A stretch of DNA of 64,000 nucleotides, taken from contig CM064434.1 of assembly GCA_032690845.1 (NCBI GenBank), positions 9,612,108-9,676,107 of the forward strand, read 5' to 3'. Below the pieces are notes generated by a model. The model did no database searches and was not told the DNA's origin. It worked only from the letters and a program-made list of their open reading frames with translations. The position numbers and the translations under genes were made by a program. Shown piece by piece: positions 1 through 10,770 of the stretch. Position 1 is the first letter of the stretch. Every line of letters starts with the position of its first letter. Source of the stretch: Eleusine coracana subsp. coracana. Lineage: Eukaryota; Streptophyta; Magnoliopsida; Poales; Poaceae.

Positions 1-281
1 GGCCTGACCCTCTCTCCACTATTGGCGGCAACGACAGAGGGATCTCGGTTGACGCTGTTGGCCTGACCCTCTCTCCATTACCGGCGGCGGCGGCAGTGTT
101 GCGGCGTACAAGGGAGCACGTTACCGGCCGGTTGATGACCCAGCCTTCCGTCAGGCGTTCGGTACTTCGACTACAATGTTGGTAACTCACAATCTCCAGA
201 TCCCAATACAATGCACCACAGATTCGATGACCGAAGTTATTAACACTTAATTTTTTTTATCCATCACACTTGAATTTTAGG
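1..281 (+). other. CACTA element 5' leader region
   Basis: This non-coding stretch precedes the first recognisable transposase exon of the CACTA element. It holds two direct copies of an 18-bp GC-rich unit (ggcctgaccctctctcca) starting at 1 and 61, then an AT-rich run ending in a plausible acceptor (ttttag) at 276-281. The left terminus of the element lies before the window. Confidence 0.4.
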
Positions 282-516
282 TGGATAGAAGTTAGGTCCT
301 AATGCCTAAATGTTCAGCGGCACACAGAGATGGGGTTGTGGAATTCATGCATTTTGCTGGGACAAAGTTTAGAAAGGACGATCTGATAAAATGTCCTTGC
401 TGCCACTGTTTCAACCTACATGATCTGTCACATATTGAAGTGAACATCCACCTTCTTTATTCTAGGATGTCAGCTACATACACAAAGTGGTGACTGCATG
501 GTGAAAAAAAAGACAT
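282..516 (+). pseudogene. CACTA (En/Spm) transposase, N-terminal domain fragment
   Basis: The exon after the acceptor at 281 begins V-D-R-S and reads into a peptide with D-G-V-x-x-F, C-P-C-C-x-C and, after a stop, H-G-E. This is the layout of the small cysteine-containing transposase-associated domain at the front of plant TNP2-type CACTA transposases. Two stops break it: one just after VDRS, where Trp is expected, and one before HGE. The reading is then interrupted at 516 by the Sirevirus-like insertion and resumes at 10771. Assignment rests on motif spacing and on the clear TNP2 domain downstream. It is not a working gene. Confidence 0.7.
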
Positions 517-2097
517 TGTAAGGACCGAAGTCGTACCGAGAGGGGGGGGAGGGTGAATCGGTAAGCCGCTCATGAATCCAATTACTTTAATTTCCACTAC
601 TTGAGTGTAACAAGAGAAGCAACCTAAACAATTCTAGTAGGCCAAGACCCTACACATGCTAGTGTTCATGATAAGAGAAAGCGTGGAAGCCAAACACACT
701 AGCCTATGCAAGCCACAATTCACCCTAGTCACTAGAGCACACAATTGCGGAATAGTAAAGAGAGGGTCAAGGAATGCTCATGATTTTTTCCTGAGGTCTC
801 GGAAGGATGGCGCCTTCCCCTAATCCTTGTTGGACCACACCCGTCGGAGTCCCGGTCCCTCCCGCCACCAAGTGGAGTTCTTGCCCATGAGCCCGCAATC
901 ACTCCTAGAGTGAAGACACGGTGTGCGTCACCGCTGCACAAAGCACAAGCTCGCCTCCCTCGAGAACTTGCCGGACTCCCCATGCCGACACGGGCGCTCA
1001 CTAGCGATGCCCCTTCCAATGGCGAGCTCAAACCGTGTATAAACGTATGATGGCCTTCACAACCGATCACAATCGGCTCGATCACCGACACCTAACCGGT
1101 CTAGGTCCCACCATAGACCAAGAGTAACAATCTAGATCACACCCTCAAGGATAAGATGCTCAAGTTACTCTCCACTAGCGCTCTCAAGATATGCAATATC
1201 TCCTCCTAGTGCTCTCCTCTTTTCCTCTTGGACCTTATCAAATGCTCTCAGGTATTCCACTAGCCAAGAGAGGTCCCAAAGACCCCAACAATAAAGTTAT
1301 ATAGGCTCCCAACCTCAAACTAGTCATTGCTCCATGAAATAGCCTTCTGGACGTACTGACCGGACAGTCCGGTCATTGTCCAGACCGAACAGTCCGGTCT
1401 CCACCGGACGGCTCCTCCAGAGCCATTGCACTTCTGTCTGTTGCTTCCCCCATACTAACCGGACAGTCCGGTCACTTGACCGGACAGTCCGGTCCGTTTC
1501 TCTCTCCAGTCTAGAAACATTCTGCGCCGAAACCTCCTTGCTGCCCAGAGTCCTCCATAGTGACCGGACCGTCCGGTCACTAGACTGGACCGTCCGATCT
1601 CCATGACCTCTGACTGTGGTAGCTTCCTCGCTATAGCCTCTGGACAAAAGCACATAGTGACCATACAGTCCAGTCTTCACAGACCCCTCTGTCCGGCCTC
1701 TATGTCCAGATGCTGAAATTTGTCGTCCTTGCTTGACTTCATTTCCCGGCTTCTCCGAACAGCTGTTTGGCTTCTCCATTATCAACTAGTGCCTGTGATT
1801 TCACCGAGCAACCTTGCACATCACTAGCTAGACATGACCTAAGAGAATGACCTAGACCCCCTTGATAGTCCGGTTTTTCCTATGGACTCAAAGCCCTAAC
1901 AACTAGACAAGTGTTCCAAACACTTGCACCATAGCTTGTTCTCCGCTTTGATCCATCTCCATCAACCCTTGGACTCCATCAAGTTCACAAGCCTCCATGC
2001 TTGTGGTCATTGTCATCAATCGCCAAGGCAACCATCATCTATATGATTCATAATAGAGTTTAGAGATGATTCCTACATAGACAACACTCATGTAGAC
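517..2097 (-). repeat. Left (3') LTR of the Sirevirus-like element
   Basis: This LTR matches 9125-10680 closely, starting TGTAAGGACC. It contains a cluster of CCGGACAGTCCGG-type palindromes between about 1357 and 1590. About 85 bp that end the right LTR (10680-10765, ending TTACA) are missing here, so a deletion has removed its inner end and probably the polypurine tract. Confidence 0.8.
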
Positions 2098-3460
2098 ACC
2101 ACTATTTACTCAAAAACTTAATCAATAAACAACCAGGCTAAAAGAGCCACACAAAGATCGAGAGGAACCATAACAATATATGAGAGAAACGCATAAGGTT
2201 CTACTCAATCAAACATCATCTAGAGATACAAGGAAAAGAGTGAAAAACATACTCTAGATGAAATATGCATACATGTCATGGCAATATATAAAAGGAAAGC
2301 ATAAATACATGCAATGCAAGACATGAATGATGAGATGCAACAAGTTAGCATGACTAGCATATGAATTAAGAACAAGCATTCATCATCATGATATCATACA
2401 TAGGCATACACGATAATTAATGAATACAAGGCACTGTATATGAGAATAAACCAAGTGAGATTAAAATGAGTCAAACACAGGCGAATGAAAACCATGACTC
2501 ATCAAAATCCATGAACATCGAATAACTCCATCAAAATAAGATCCAAAGGTATCTAACTCCCAAAAACCTCGTATGCTCCCCCTAGATACATGCTACTCCC
2601 GATCGCTCTAACTCCCAAAAACCTCGCATGCTCCCCCTAGATACATGCTACTCCCGATCGCACAGGACCACACTCCCACTCCCCCTAGACCTAGGACTCT
2701 TCTCCCCCTTTGGCAACAAGCACCAAAAAGTGGAAAAGATGAACATCTACGCTCTCGTGGTCGAAGGAAGTGGTGCAGCGACGTCCTCTGAAGGCTCTAC
2801 TTCGGGCTGCTCCTTTGGTGGATCCTGCTGTGCTCCCTGAGCCTGTGCCGCTTGAGCATCCATCTGCTTGAAGAAGTCAAGGTCTACAGGCGACTCAGAT
2901 CCTCTGTCTTGTGCTGCTGTAGTGACTGTGGCAGTCTCCTGAGCTGAAGTCTGGAGAAGGATGAGATCTGCCACGTCCTGCTATGAGAAGCCTCCACGGA
3001 CAAAATCCTCTGCTGCCTAAGGAGTAAGAAAGGTAATTGTGGCAGTAAGAGGTGGAGCTGTAGCTGTAACTGACTCTGGAGCTGGCTGGGAGTCTGCACG
3101 GGTAGTGTGAACAATCTTTGAGAATAAGCTCCTGACAGGTAAGTGTTGAATAGTGGAGGGTCCTGCCATCTACGACGTTGAAGAGTGTGAAGGAGAGACA
3201 AACAACGCAGACACTGAGAAAGCTGACACGGGGGAGAGCTGAGCTAAAGAGAAAGTCTGTCCTGCTCCCCCTGTCAGTAAGACCCCTAAATGTGACAGTC
3301 CGCTGGATTGAGCTGTCATCAAGGCAGTGAAGGGTCCTGGCTGAGTCTGTAGCTGCTGGTACTGTGGAAGCACTGAAGGTCCTGGCTGCTGACCGGCCTG
3401 CCTCTGGGTCAACTCCATTATCTGTTTCATCTGGGCGGTAAGAAGTGCAGTCTGCTACCT
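2098..3460. other. Sirevirus-like element, 3' internal region
   Basis: This is element interior between the left LTR and the accessory ORF. 2100-2580 is AT-rich with no coding signal. From 2628 onward, minus-strand Gln/Pro/Ser-rich frames (2884-3430) look like a broken low-complexity extension of the ORF at 3461-4153. I see no host gene here. Confidence 0.45.
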
Positions 3461-5063
3461 CTAAATCTCTACCTGGCTCATGATGACGTCCATCATTTGA
3501 TGTGTGTCCTTAGCTACACTATGGATGAACTCACCCAGGTGTCCTACAAGCGCTGTCACAGTGACAGCGTCCTCTGACTGTGAACCCGTCGGCGGGGGAG
3601 GTACTCCTATACTGGCTGACTCAGGAACCACTGTCTCTGGCTGAGCTGCCTGCTCGTGAGGTACTGGTGGTGACTCCTGCTTCTCCTCTCCTGTCTGCTG
3701 GCTGGAGGCTGACTGTGATCCTCTGGAGACACGAGGTGTGTAGCTGGTCGTCATCTTAGGGAAAGCCTCGTACTGCTCCGCCGTCACTAGGCCCATCCTC
3801 CTTAAAAGATAGCAAATATAAGGTTCGTAGACCAAGTGACGTTCTGCTACTCTCTCAGAAATGGCCTCCTCCATCTCTCCAATCAGAAGGTCTGCCAAGT
3901 CAAAGTGTTGTCTCCTTAGAATCACTATGACTGCCCACTGGTGCAGAAGTGTAAACTCCTCTCTGTAGTCAGACCTAGGGATGATAGTCCTGGTGACTAT
4001 CGCTCTCACCACCTTGGCCTCTGCAGTGAGTTTTGTAGGGCCTCTCTTAAAGATTGGTGTGTGAGGGGGGTGGGAAAGCAATCGACACCATGTCGTCTGA
4101 AGGTAGCTTCCCTCCCTGAGGTCTGCGGGGTGGTGCAAGTGTACCGTTGGCACTCCTGTAAAGCTGGAAGTCTAAAGCCAGGAGTTCTAGGTTAGCTATC
4201 AAGTCCTTCCTCGTGACACGCTATGGCTGCCCTCTAAACAAAAACCAGAACTCTGAGCGATCCCTGGCAACCCACAGTGTGGCGTAGAACTCTAGCACCA
4301 CGTCCTCTTTGAACCTGTGTGGAGCAGTAACTAGCTCTGCTAGCCCTGGCAAGTACGTGAAGTACTGCTCCATCTCTGTGCCGGTGGCCCTCCTCATGGC
4401 CTTGTAGGTCGTGTACTACTACTGCACAAAGACTCTTTCCTTGTCCCTTAGGCTAAGGTAGCATCTTAGACCCTCTCCAATCCTCCTCTGGAGAACAGCC
4501 CAGTACCTCTCTCTAGTAGCGGGGTCTCTAGGGACTGGAACCCACTGCTCGAAAGGAACCAGACGTAGCACCTTAAGATCCTTTGCAGGAACCTTAAGTA
4601 TGTCTGGCTCTCAGGCTGCCTGTACTAGACTCTGCAGCCTCATCGTGCACACTACACAGGTGCACCTCGGGTCTCCTGCCCGGTGAGCTGTCCTCTGGGG
4701 AATAGTCTGCTCAGTCTCCTCGAGCTCCTCCTCCTCTGACTCAGACTCTGAGGTCTCCTCCTCTGACTCCTCCTCTTGCTGCCTGGAGGATCCCTGCTCC
4801 GTAGTCCTTGACGACCTCTCCTGATGAGAAGTCAGAGTACATTACAGCCACGGTGGTGGCACAACTCCAACGGCCATAGGTACAGTCCTCTGTCTAGTGC
4901 TCCTCCTGAGACCCTGGTCCACAGCTGGCTGGCTGATCCTCAAACGTGAGCCAGATGTACTGCATGACTGCTCCATGGCCTCTAGGTGCCGAGCAACCCT
5001 CCTGGCTCTCTCTGACTCTGGATCCAACCTCAGTCTCTTCTTGCTCTTGGGCTTCTCAGGCAT
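3461..5063 (-). pseudogene. Accessory ORF of the Sirevirus-like element
   Basis: Two open stretches read on the minus strand. 4842-5063 has a basic K/R-rich start. 3461-4153 is 230 codons, with an alpha-helical middle (roughly residues 50-130, rich in Leu, Ala and Glu) followed by a Pro/Gln/Ser-rich tail. Stops separate the two parts. The position between gag and the 3' LTR, and the helical-then-low-complexity layout, fit the extra ORF seen in Sireviruses and related non-autonomous grass retroelements. I do not recognise a catalytic domain, so function is unknown. Confidence 0.4.
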
Positions 5064-5099
5064 CTTTCCCTTGCCCTTGTCCTATCCTGACCCTGCCAT

Positions 5100-7040
5100 C
5101 TCTACTGCTGCAAATTGCTGTCACTGCACGCACGTAGGTATAGGCAGAATAAGCATAGACCCTAATACATCTATAAGCAAAGAACTGCTAGGAAAGAATG
5201 TACAATAGAAATCCTAGCACTGAATGAAGGACATGATCACTAGGCAAATATGCAAAGTAACAACAATGATCATCAACTACATGTGGCTGGTGCAGAACAT
5301 CTAGTGTGCTGTCAAATAATGGGCAATAAATCTAACTACAGACTAAACAGGAGACAACCCTAAACATGCAGTTAACAAATAATCGATGAATCAATTGCAT
5401 CTAGGTTGAGCTAAAATTCCTAATTAATGCAACTAAACATGTCAGTTAATCCTAATTGCATCAATTAAGGAAATTGCTCGCTAATCAGGGCATATATCAA
5501 TGAAATAGGAGATAGGCTCAATACCCTAGGGAATCAACAACATGCCAAGAAGATGAACACCGCAGAACACCCTTTGATTGCTGAAAAGATTAAGTCTTGA
5601 ACTTTGCTGGCAATGGATAGCGAGGAGGGAAGCCTCCATGCTCGCGCGCGTGAGGGGGTGAAGCTGGCGATGGCGCTGGAGACAACGGTTGCACAGGCGC
5701 GGGAGCGTGCGAGAGGGAGAGCAGGGGCGAGCGGCAGTGCAGCACGGCGGCGAGGGTGGAGAAGCACGGCGTGAGGTCACATGCATGGCTGTGCGGGTGA
5801 GAGTGGCGGCGCGGGGTGCTGAGTGGGTCAGCGGCACGGTGGCGAGGTCACAGTGGAGGCGGCGGTGCACGGTGCGGCGAGGTGAGGGCAAGCGTGGTGA
5901 AGGCGAGGCGAGTACGGCGGCTTTGGGGACGTGCTCTCGGTGCTGGAGTCGAACGAGGAAGAGAACAATCAAGTTGATTTTGACTTAGGTCAAATAGGAT
6001 CGGCCGCCGAGATCAAAGAAGGATCAATCAACGACTCGGATTTGAAGATGCATCACGCGATCAACCGAACTGACCGGACGGTCCACTTTCTACACCGGAT
6101 TATCTAGTCAGGTTGGGGGTCTGATGGCCATTGTGCAGACCGGATCGTACGGTCTCTAGGACCGTTCTATCTGGTCTCTACAACCAGACTCCCCCTAGGC
6201 ACTATGCATAGTGCCACTGACCAGACTATACGGTCTAATGACTGGACCGTACAGTCACTTCTAGAAATTTGCTGAGACAAGGAAATTCTCCATTTTCCAA
6301 GTGCCCTCGCTAAACACACAAATAAACACTGCACTTGGAATATAGAGGGAACTCTCAAACACTCTTTTTCAAATAGTGGCACTCTATGGCCTTAGAATTT
6401 TTGCAAATGCCAAATGAAGGATCGAGCAAATAAGAACCAAGGCAATTAAGAACCAAATGGGTATGTAAGAGCCTTAGTCCATGAACCGCGTGAGTAGATT
6501 TAACCTCGAAGTTCATAAGAGCTTGCTCAATGGGCATGAAGCACAATCCTTTCCTTTGGTCACACTTATAGAGATGCAATCTCATATAGAGCATGAGGCA
6601 CAAATATCTCCAAGTGGGACAAGCCTCCTTTGTGTTTCCTATATAATACATGTAACAAGCATTTTACATATGCAATGAAAGTAAACATGCCATGTGAATA
6701 CAAGCAATATTAAAAACAAGACACAAAAGAAACCTAACAATGTCAAGTTTGAGCCCCTCCGAAGCTTACTCACTATAAGCCATACCCTTGCCTTGAGAGA
6801 AGTCAAACCACCATCTCAAGCATTCCCCCTTGCTTATAGCTATCTTGGATGGGTTAGACATTGACTAATGTTTATATGTTTTTCTTTTAGTTATTTACAC
6901 ATGCATGGATGCAAAGCATACTAGTCACAAAGCAGTCCTAATTACCATGCAATGCAAGAGAAAGAAAAACACACTACCACTACCAAGAACAAACACGGTT
7001 ACCTCCCTCATGAGTAGATAGGTCGTTGAGGTCCATGTCA
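5100..7040. other. Sirevirus-like element, non-coding interior
   Basis: No gene is visible. The segment at about 6065-6260 carries degenerate CCGGAC/GTCCGG units like those in the LTRs. 6740-6925 is near-identical in layout to 17006-17180 in the neighbouring fragment, showing that it belongs to the family's internal region. A pol region would be expected here in an autonomous relative. Confidence 0.5.
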
Positions 7041-7064
7041 CATGTGGTGGACTTCACATGATCT

Positions 7065-7913
7065 TCATGAAAGCACTCGGTCCACCACCACCACCATCGA
7101 GGTCTTGTTCTTGGGCACCCACATGTACGTAGCCAATCTCTCAAGATCAACAATGCACTTAGGCACCCATATGCTCTTGACCTTGCTCTTCTTGTTTGGT
7201 GGTCCCAAGGCCTTAGCTTTCACCTTGTTATCCTTGTTCCTAAAAAGCTTGAAATGTGTGTTTTCATGGAATAAGTTAGCGTTAGGTAAAACAATGGAAC
7301 TCCTCACCATGGGACAGTCCTTGGTGGCGTGGTCATCCTTGCAACACCTCTTGCAATAGTAGTCATCAACGAGAAGGGGTTCGATCCATGTAGGGATGGA
7401 GTCACTCGTCCCTATGATGTTGATGGCGGTGGGATATGAGCCAAGTCCCCGTTGGGAGACATTGTTCACAAGGTTCCTCCCAAGAATCTCCTTATGGATG
7501 GCTCTATCATGTGTAAGCCTCTCAAAGCCGTCCATCATCATCTTCCTCTCTTCCTTGAGCTTGTGATATTCCTCCAAAACAAATGGCTCAAGAGAAGAAA
7601 CCTCGACCGAGGTGGTTAGTTCATCACACATAGTAGAAACATCACTCTTAGATGAACTAGAGGAGGGAGAGGCAAGGTTCTCAACATTGATGGCCTCATA
7701 AGTAATCTCAAGGGCCTCATACTTCTCACGTAGCTCTATATGATCAAACTTGAGTTTGTCATAACTCTTGTTTAGGGCCTCATGAGAAGTGACAAGGTCC
7801 TTGAGCTCACTCTCAAGCTCACCAACACGGTCCTTAGCCAACTTACACTCTTTTCTTACCATATCCAACATTTTGGATTTCTTGACGGTGATGTCGCGTG
7901 CATGCTCAAGCAT
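7065..7913 (-). pseudogene. Sirevirus-like gag, coiled-coil and zinc-knuckle part
   Basis: The frame is 282 codons and open. The first 90 residues are rich in Leu, Glu and Lys with heptad-like spacing, so a coiled coil is likely. Residues around 190-205 hold a knuckle with the pattern C-x2-C-x4-H-x4-C (CKRCCKDDHATKDC), a retroviral-type nucleic-acid binding motif. Related sequence recurs at 17372-17859. It lies downstream of the gag N-terminal part at 8286-9071 and is separated from it by frame breaks, so this copy cannot make full-length gag. Confidence 0.7.
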
Positions 7914-8285
7914 ACTCCAAAGCTCAGCATATGAGAGCTCCTCATCATCGTTGTCGTCGCTGCTCTCATCCTCACTCTCCCCAAGTCAGCTCGCGTCCAT
8001 GAGGCACGTGGGAGGTGGAGGAAGAGCTCGTGGAGGTGTGGTCTTGATCATGGCTAGGCCGGCCACTTCTTCATCACTTGAAGAAGAGGACTCATCACTT
8101 GAGTTGTCGCTTGTCCACTCTCCAACAAGGGCCTTGCGAGAGAACTTCTTCTTGTAGTCTTGAGCTTTGCCTTTGCCTTTGCTCTTGTCCTTGTTGAAGT
8201 GTCTCTTCTTCTTCTTCTTCACTTGAATCTTGTGACTTGAATGCTTCTTTCTTGGGCTTTGGGCACTCTCGGACAAAGTGATTCT

Positions 8286-9071
8286 TTAAGCCACAATTGA
8301 AGCAAACTTGTTCTTGAAGGTCTTCATCTTCTTTATGAGAAGAGCCAAGTCCTCGGTCAAGTCACATTCATCATCATCTTCTTCATCATCATCCTCAATG
8401 ATCACCTTCTTCTTGTTCTTGTTGCTCTTGCTAGATTCTTGCTTGTTAGTTGGTAGAGTAAGGTTGGATGGTTGAGGATCAGCCATTCCCAATTGATAGG
8501 TCTCGAAGGCGGTGATCTTGCCAAGTACATCCTTCATGGTCTTGGTCTTGAGATCACCTTGCAAGATGAAGGTGATGATGGACTCAAACTTGGGGTCCTT
8601 GAATAGCCTCAAGAATCTTCTTATCACCTCAACAGGCTTCATCTTGAAGTCATCTCTAAGAGCATTGATCTCCTCCACTAGTACATGAAAACGAGAATAA
8701 ACAGTATTAGCTCTCTCATGTGGCAATCTAGTGAAGTTATCATACTTGTTGTTCAATACATAGTATCTTTCCTCTTTGACATCACTGGTGCCCTCATGGA
8801 GCTCCTGAATCTCAATCCAGATACCATGTGCTGAGGAACTAGCATCCAACTGAGCAAAAACATCCTTAGAGATGGAAGCAAACAAAGCATTCTTGGCCTT
8901 AGCATTACACTTGATATAATCAGGCTCAATTAGGTTCACATCCGCATCGGACTCATGAGTCAACAACCATATCTCTGGATCAAGGGACTGAAGGTAGGCT
9001 TTCATGCGAGCCTTCCAATAAGCATAGTCCTCCCCATTGGATATGGGAACATTCTCCGTCTGTCCCGACAT
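8286..9071 (-). pseudogene. Sirevirus-like gag, N-terminal domain
   Basis: The ATG at 9071 lies about 40 bp inside the element from the primer site. The 261-codon frame has the Copia gag (UBN2-like) layout: W-x-A-R-M near residue 20, then a helical core, then a Lys/Asp/Glu-rich stretch. The frame stops at 8286. A shifted frame over the same bases, about 8265-8310, reads a C-x2-C-x4-H-x4-C knuckle (CFNCGLKNHFVREC), so a frameshift sits immediately before the knuckle. The protein packages element RNA in intact relatives. Confidence 0.75.
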
Positions 9072-9109
9072 CCTTACTCAAGGCGGTGAAGCCTCAAAGA
9101 TGAGCACTT

Positions 9110-9122
9110 GGCTCTGATACCA
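9110..9122 (-). promoter_or_regulatory. Primer binding site, Sirevirus-like element
   Basis: On the minus strand this reads TGGTATCAGAGCC, complementary to the 3' end of initiator tRNA-Met, the usual primer of plant Copia elements. It sits directly beside the right LTR and fixes the orientation. Confidence 0.85.
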
Positions 9123-9124
9123 TT

Positions 9125-10765
9125 TGTAAGGACCAAAGGCATGCCGAGGAGGGGAGGGGTGAATCAGTAAGCCGCTCACGAATCCAATTACTTCAATTTC
9201 CACTACTTGAGTCTAATAAGAGAAGTAACCTAAACAATTCTAGTAGGCCAAGACCCTACACATGCTAGTGTTTATGATAAGAGAAAGCGCGGAAGCCAAA
9301 CACACTAGCCTATGCAAGCCACAATTCACCCTAGTCACTAGAGCACACCATTGCGAAATAGTAAAGAGAGGGTCAAGGAATGCTATTTCCCGAGGTCTTG
9401 GAAGGATGGCGCCTTCCCCGAATCCTCGTTGGACCACTCCCGTCGGAGTCCCGGTCCCTCTCGCCACTAAGTGGAGTTCTTGCTCACGAGCCCGCAATCA
9501 TTCCTAGAGTCAAGACATGGTGTGCGTCGCCGCTGCACAAAGCACAAGCTCGCCTCCCTCGAGAACTTGCCGGACTCCTCGCGTCAACACGGGCTCTCAC
9601 TAGCGATGCCCCTTTCAACGGTAGGTTCAAATCATGTACAAAGATGTGACAGCCTTCACAACCGATCATGATAGGCTCGATCACCAACACCTAACCAGTC
9701 TAGGTGTCACCATAGACCAAGAGTAACAATCTAGATCACACCCTCAAAGACACCCTAGCCTTAGATGTGCAAGATGCTCAAGTTACTCTCCACTAGCACT
9801 CTAAGATATGCAATATCTCCTCCTAGTGCTCTCCTCTTTTCCTCTTGGACCTTACCAAATGCTCTCAGGTATTCCACTGGCTAAGAGAGGTCCCAAAGAT
9901 CCCAGCAACGAAGTTATATAGGCTCCCAACCTCAAACTAGCCGTTGCTCCACGAAACAGCCTTCTGGGTGTACTGACCGGACAATCCGGTCATTGTCTAG
10001 ACCGGACAGTCCGGTCTCCACCGGATGGCTCCTCCAGAGCCGTTGCACTTCTGTCCACTGTTTGTTCCATACTGACTGGACAGTCCGGTCTGTTTCTCTC
10101 TCCAGTCCAAAAACATTCTACGCCGAAGCCTCCTCGCTGCCCAGAGTCCTCCATAGTGACCGGACCGTCCAGTCTCTATCACCTCTGACTCTGGCAGCTT
10201 CCTCGCTTCCTCGTCGTAGCCTCCGGACAAAAGCACATAGTGACCGTATAGTCCGGTCTCCACAGACCCCTCTGTCCGATCTCTATGTCCAGAAGCTAAA
10301 ACTTGTTGTACTCGCTTGACTTCGTTTCTCGGCTTCTCCGAACAGCTCCTTGGCTTCTCCACTATGAACTAGTGCCTGTGATTTCACCGAGAAACCTTGC
10401 ACATCACGGACTAGACATGACCTAAGAGAATGACCTAGACCCCCTTGATAGTCTGGTTTTTCCTATGAACTTAAAGCGCTAACAACTAGACAAGTGTTCC
10501 AAACACTTGCACCATAGCTTGTTCTCCGCTTTGATCCGTCTCCATCAACCCTTGGACTCCATCAAGTTCATAAGCCTCCATGCTTGTGGTAATTGTCATC
10601 AATCGCCAAGGCAACCATCATCCATATGATTTATAATAGAGTTTAGAGATGATTCCTACATAGACAACACTCATGTAGATATTAGCCCACAATTTTATAG
10701 TTGTCATCTATCACCAAAACATCCATACCTTGGGGATCCAATCATCAATGGTCATGAAGCTTACA
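9125..10765 (-). repeat. Right (5') LTR of the Sirevirus-like element
   Basis: About 1.64 kb, bounded by TG and CA. It matches the left LTR and extends beyond it by the block 10680-10765, which is also present in the fragment at 18972-19050. The palindrome cluster lies at 9975-10175. Confidence 0.8.
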
Positions 10766-10770
10766 GACGT

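Larger units (their letters stand above)
517..10765 (-). mobile_element. Sirevirus-like Ty1/copia element, pol-less, inserted in CACTA
   Basis: Long terminal repeats lie at 517-2097 and 9125-10765. A tRNA-Met-type primer site (TGGTATCAGAGCC, minus strand, 9110-9122) abuts the right LTR, so the element runs on the minus strand. The flanks GACAT (512-516) and GACGT (10766-10770) are an imperfect 5-bp target-site duplication. The interior holds gag, a coiled-coil gag extension and an accessory ORF, but I find no integrase, reverse transcriptase or RNase H. The element is therefore non-autonomous. Coiled-coil gag and an extra ORF are Sirevirus traits; that lineage call is inference. Confidence 0.85.

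Noticed and set aside
1324..1785. 153-codon minus ORF in the LTR
   Set aside because: The frame is a by-product of the CCGGACAGTCCGG palindromes, which read as repeated DRTVRS. It lies wholly within an LTR.
7789..8157. 122-codon plus ORF
   Set aside because: It is antisense to the gag coiled-coil and Ser/Glu-rich region; a Ser-rich shadow frame.
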